A stretch of 64,000 nt of DNA from Faeciplasma sp900553675 (GTDB taxonomy: Bacteria; Bacillota; Clostridia; Oscillospirales; Ruminococcaceae), in NCBI GenBank assembly GCA_958428235.1, contig CAUAFG010000007.1:42788-106787 (forward strand), read 5' to 3'. Positions 60,862 through 64,000 of the stretch are shown one piece after another (position 1 is the stretch's first letter; each line of letters begins with the position of its first letter). The notes under the pieces are model-generated. The model saw only the letters and a list, made by a program, of their open reading frames with translations. It was not told where the DNA came from and did no database searches. The position numbers and the translations under genes are program-made.

Positions 60862-62390
60862 ACGCCGACCTCATAGAACAGGCAGAAAATCCAAGCGTTC
60901 CGAAGCCAAGAATATCCTATATAAAATATTTATCCATAGCGGCATGTGCGGTGATTGCCGTTTCGGCGGCGGGATACGCCTTTATGAGAGGCTTATTGCC
61001 CCCCTGCGGAAATAACGTCGACACCGACCCGCTTGTAACCGACGTTTCGACGGATGACGAGCCGGTATTTCCTGATGACCCCGACGAACCCTATGACCCA
61101 GACTTAGTAGAAACCGATCCTCACGCCAGACCCAATGTCGAAGATACTGATCCTTACACCGGCGGCGCGTTTTCCTACAAGGAGCTTACCGAGGATATGT
61201 ATAACTCCGGCAAGGCTTATGGGCTTGTCCGTCTTGAAATCATCGAGAGATTCACTCCCGAAAAGGCTGCCGAAATCACCGGCAACCCCGACTTCCTCGA
61301 GCCTGACGCTGATACGGATGCGGATGCACCTGCGCCGCGGGTTCTCATGTCTGCGCGAATAACCTATGATTATCTCAATCAGCGGGATATGTCAAAGGAA
61401 ACGGAAATCCTGCTCTGCCTGTTTCCCGAAGTCTTCGGCGAGACTGCCGCAGATGAGCATATCGCCGTTCTTTCGGACATATCAGGCTGCGGCTATTACA
61501 TCCCGGATATGCTTTTCGACGTATACAGCGAGGACGGCGTCGACTTTGCCCTCCAGCGCGGCAGCAAATGGATATCCATTGCGGACGGGCTTGAAATCGG
61601 GCTTGTCAAGGGAGATTATCATAACCTCGACCTCCCCATGACCGACGAAGAAGCGGCAGTTTACATCCACAAAATGGCGGTTGCCGACCTTGCCGGCTTT
61701 ATCCGCGAGGATTGGGCTTTGCGCGGAATAGACTTTAAGGGCTTTGATATCCCCGACACCGACAATTCGGAGATCCGCCGTCAGAGATTTGCGTATCACG
61801 ATGTCGGGCTTACCGAATACAGCCCGAGCTTCTCGGCAGAAGCGGACTTTTTGGGACACTACGACTTTGCGGATGTCTCGGAGGAGCTGCTGAAAGACAA
61901 GCCGGGGCTGCGGCTTATTGAGTTCGAGGTGGCAGCGGTTCACCCAGACGAAGAAGCCGCCGAAGTTTCGGGCAGGTCTGACGGCACTCTTTACACCCTG
62001 CGCGTTGTCAGGGACTTCACGCAAGGCTCGTCTGAGGAAGGCTCCGAAATAACCCTTTGGCACTACGGAAACGGCTCAGAGCAGTATCGGGGATATCCCG
62101 TCTGGGCTGAGGGCGAGCGGCTCATCGCGGCGGTATATGAAAGCGGCAATGGCTATTATCTGCCGGTGTACGAGCTGGAGTTCGCGCTGATGAAATCCCC
62201 CATAGACGGCGAGATTTACGCCTATGATATCGGCGAAGGTCCTGTTTACTTTGATTCGCTTGGTCTGCCGCAGGGAGTTGCGGAAATTGAGTACAGGTGG
62301 CAGACTACCACCGACAGCAACGACAGGCTTGTCGGTGGGCGGTTCGAGTTGGAGGAGATAGCCGGAGTTATCGCCATAGCTATGGAGTAG
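60822..62390 (+). CDS. Membrane anti-sigma factor-like protein with duplicated outer domain
   Basis: 522 residues from GTG (AAAAAGGAGGGC before it). ~30-residue cytoplasmic head (LLYILSEIDADLIEQAEN), one membrane helix (YLSIAACAVIAVSAAGYAFM, ~36-55), an acidic Pro/Asp linker (~65-110), then two related outer domains: RLEIIERFTPEKAAEITG..GCGYYIPDMLFDVY (~130-230) and IEFEVAAVHPDEEAAEVSG..GNGYYLPVYELEFA (~360-460). The head likely binds the sigma factor; the duplicated domain would sense outside. Pairing is inferred from gene order. Confidence 0.75.
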   Translation: MRGTDLLYILSEIDADLIEQAENPSVPKPRISYIKYLSIAACAVIAVSAAGYAFMRGLLPPCGNNVDTDPLVTDVSTDDEPVFPDDPDEPYDPDLVETDPHARPNVEDTDPYTGGAFSYKELTEDMYNSGKAYGLVRLEIIERFTPEKAAEITGNPDFLEPDADTDADAPAPRVLMSARITYDYLNQRDMSKETEILLCLFPEVFGETAADEHIAVLSDISGCGYYIPDMLFDVYSEDGVDFALQRGSKWISIADGLEIGLVKGDYHNLDLPMTDEEAAVYIHKMAVADLAGFIREDWALRGIDFKGFDIPDTDNSEIRRQRFAYHDVGLTEYSPSFSAEADFLGHYDFADVSEELLKDKPGLRLIEFEVAAVHPDEEAAEVSGRSDGTLYTLRVVRDFTQGSSEEGSEITLWHYGNGSEQYRGYPVWAEGERLIAAVYESGNGYYLPVYELEFALMKSPIDGEIYAYDIGEGPVYFDSLGLPQGVAEIEYRWQTTTDSNDRLVGGRFELEEIAGVIAIAME

Positions 62391-62518
62391 GATTGGATAG
62401 TGCATCAGGGTGGCAGGGAGACAGCCAACTCTTCAAAGAAAGGAAGCCCGTCAGCCAATTGCCCGCAGAAGCGAACAATCCCTGATAATCAGCCGTGCCA
62501 AACGGCTTCACTATACAG

Positions 62519-62559
62519 AAAATCCCGCACAGAAGGCAATTCTTCCATGCGGGATTTTT
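62519..62559 (+). terminator. Terminator between anti-sigma and rubredoxin genes
   Basis: AAAATCCCGCA and TGCGGGATTTTT around an 18-nt loop; also able to stop the convergent rubredoxin transcript. Confidence 0.8.
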
Positions 62560-62577
62560 GCGTGTTAAAACGTTCAA

Positions 62578-62736
62578 TTACTCCTCAGAGAAGAAATCCT
62601 TTCCTGCTCCGCAGAGAGGGCAGACCCAATCCTCGGGGAGATCCTCAAAGGCGGTGCCGGGTTCGATTCCGTTGTCGGGATCGCCGACCTCGGGGTCGTA
62701 GACGTATCCGCAAAGATCGCATACAAATTTATCCAT
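62578..62736 (-). CDS. Rubredoxin
   Basis: 52 residues. Two iron-binding pairs FVCDLCGYVYDPEVGDPDNG and WVCPLCGAGKDFF (four Cys). One-electron carrier used by anaerobes in oxygen and peroxide detoxification. Start at ATG 62736 (GAAAGGAGTAATTATC before it); the longer ORF upstream is not coding. Partner oxidoreductases are not in the window. Confidence 0.97.
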   Translation of the reverse strand: MDKFVCDLCGYVYDPEVGDPDNGIEPGTAFEDLPEDWVCPLCGAGKDFFSEE

Positions 62737-62944
62737 GATAATTACTCCTTTCGTTATGTCAAAGACGGCTTTCGTACTGCTTCCGGCACAGCGCATATGG
62801 CAGCTCGGATTGAGCATACCGCAGCGTCGGCGCGGATTCAAGGATATTATAATCCAGCACAATACAAATGTCAATACGGCTTAAGGTATTTATGCCGACA
62901 TTTTCCGCGAATCTCTCGCCGAATTATCTCCCTTGCCGGAAGTT

Positions 62945-63688
62945 CTATTTTCTCGACTTCCATTTTGATGGAGAAAATCCGGTTACCATTGAAAATTGGC
63001 GAGAGAAGTGAACCGGACTATTATAGCCGCAGCGATATCCCACCTCTGCAACGCTGAGAGAAGTACCGTCGAGCAGGGTTTTTGCCGCCTCGATTCGCGA
63101 GCTTATAACATCGGCACGGCAGGACACCCCAAAGGTGCTTTTGTAAAGCTCCTGCAAATATGCAGGGCTGATGTGAAGGCTTTTCGCCATTTTGGGAACA
63201 GTCCAGTCCCGCTCGGGGGACATATATATCTGCATACGCATATCGGTAAGCTCGCGGTAGTGGACGCCGGAGCCGCCGGGGTCGCCGGATATCAGCGAAA
63301 TCTCGCTGAAAAACGCGCTCATCAGCTGGGAACACGCCTTTTCACTGCGGCGGTAGTAGGCGTCGCAGATGAGATGGGTATAGCTTGAAACCGGAATCCT
63401 CTGGCTGAAATAGTAAGGGCGGGCGAACTCGATTGCGGGGATCTCGTCGCTTTCAAACTCTATCCAGTCGTTGACGTAGCGCTCGCCGCAGCAGCGGTAG
63501 GAAACGAACTTTCGCTTGTCGTATACGATGAACATATCCGGCTCGGTTCTGATTTCGGTTCCGCCCAAGGTGAAGTACGCCTGCGAGCGGACGTAGAGGG
63601 CAAGGTAGGTTTCAAAGCCGTTTGGGCGGGTGAGTTTAAAGTCCTTTGAGTGGACCGCGTCGCAGCCCATGTGTCTTATTCTGTACAT
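62945..63688 (-). CDS. AraC family transcriptional regulator
   Basis: 247 residues. N-terminal ligand domain (YFTLGGTEIRTEPDMFIVYD, NDWIEFESDEIPAI) and AraC DNA-binding helices (WTVPKMAKSLHISPAYLQEL; SVAEVGYRCGYNSPVHFSRQ; TGFSPSKWKSRK). Sugar-responsive type by analogy; its target genes would lie beyond the window edge or elsewhere. No clear SD-promoter context, since a repeat block precedes it. Confidence 0.88.
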   Translation of the reverse strand: MYRIRHMGCDAVHSKDFKLTRPNGFETYLALYVRSQAYFTLGGTEIRTEPDMFIVYDKRKFVSYRCCGERYVNDWIEFESDEIPAIEFARPYYFSQRIPVSSYTHLICDAYYRRSEKACSQLMSAFFSEISLISGDPGGSGVHYRELTDMRMQIYMSPERDWTVPKMAKSLHISPAYLQELYKSTFGVSCRADVISSRIEAAKTLLDGTSLSVAEVGYRCGYNSPVHFSRQFSMVTGFSPSKWKSRK

Positions 63689-63781
63689 TGGTCTTTTTCA
63701 CTTTCTGGGGGTTTTGTTTGTTTTTGGAGATGGGGATGGTGCGGTGGGAGGATTTGCGGCTTTGGGTGAAGGGTTTGTTAT

Positions 63782-63930
63782 CTGTCCGACGGACTGCGGA
63801 TGGTGTGAAAGGACACTTCGCTCCTCAGGGTGAGCCGATTGTGACCTGTCCGACGGACTGCGGGGATGTATGTAAGGAAGCTTCGCTCCATAGGGTGAGC
63901 CGTTTGTGACCTGTCCAACTGCCTGCAGTG
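63782..63930. repeat. Tandem repeat with ~64-bp period at the window end
   Basis: CTGTCCGACGGACTGCGG at 63782 and 63846, with a degenerate third copy at 63911, each followed by a variable stretch and AGGGTGAGCCG. TCCG-ACGGA forms small hairpins. No gene in 63689-64000; ORFs over it reflect the repeat. Confidence 0.65.
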
Positions 63931-64000
63931 GGTAAGGGGGATGACCCTAAGGCAAGCAGTAAGCACTGGCGTGCTAACTGCACCCGAGGGGAACCCTAAA

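Noticed and set aside
62655..62675. GGTTCGATTCC resembling a tRNA T-arm
   Set aside because: Lies inside the rubredoxin gene and no cloverleaf forms around it.

Overview
The window looks like a chromosomal segment of a spore-forming, low-oxygen gut-type Firmicute of class Clostridia, probably near Oscillospiraceae/Ruminococcaceae. The reasons are adjacent SipL and SpoIVA genes, a T-box leader on a leucine operon, AGGAGG-type ribosome binding sites, canonical TTGACA-17-TATAAT promoters, a rubredoxin, Rnf-like membrane proteins, and many short GC-rich hairpin repeats between genes. The family assignment is inference. I see no tRNA, rRNA, CRISPR array, prophage or classical insertion sequence.

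Layout. 1-4.9 kb (minus strand): a DUF1292 protein, a GH8 exo-oligoxylanase and an MFS drug exporter behind a leader-peptide attenuator, then a frameshifted lipoprotein. 5.5-8.6 kb: the spore-coat pair sipL-spoIVA. 8.6-9.3 kb: a toxin-antitoxin pair. 9.4-11.3 kb: a GH36 alpha-galactosidase. 11.3-16 kb: a DUF4015 protein, Rnf-like A/E/D subunits that have lost most cofactor ligands, a MecA-like small protein and ribulose-phosphate epimerase. 16.4-19 kb: blaI with a decayed blaR1. 19.1-19.8 kb: a ~690-nt structured non-coding RNA with its own promoter and terminator. 20-28.9 kb: a Cys-tailed DUF1292 protein, a TipA-like MerR regulator and housekeeping genes (kinase-like, methyltransferase, ruvX, LURP-one, ROK kinase, pepF, GNAT, AAA ATPase).

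28.9-39.9 kb is a complete branched-chain amino acid run on the minus strand (leuA-leuC-leuD-leuB-ilvB-ilvN-ilvC-ilvD) behind a T-box leader, interrupted twice by dispersed hairpin repeats. 40-42.3 kb holds an alpha/beta hydrolase and an SPFH protein plus ribbon-helix-helix pair under a palindromic operator. 42.9-46.7 kb is a heterodimeric ABC exporter. 46.9-54.1 kb is a sugar-acid operon (lactonase-like amidohydrolase, UxaA, UxaB, two MDR dehydrogenases) divergent from an AraC regulator. Its enzymes fit, step by step, the L-galactose to 2-keto-3-deoxygluconate route known from Bacteroides vulgatus. 54.4-60 kb is a lipoprotein and a MacB/FtsX-type ABC system with a nonsense codon in each permease. 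60.2-62.4 kb is a sigma/anti-sigma pair, followed by a rubredoxin and an AraC regulator.

Two themes cut across the window. First, every gene lesion I found (MFS, lipoprotein, blaR1, both FtsX permeases) lies in accessory sensing or transport genes, while the biosynthetic and sporulation genes are intact. Second, a ~150-bp element occurs three times, twice nested inside copies of a larger hairpin repeat whose third copy is an empty site. The most novel-looking signals are the cofactor-poor Rnf-like module, the large ncRNA, the MFS leader-peptide switch and the L-galactose operon.
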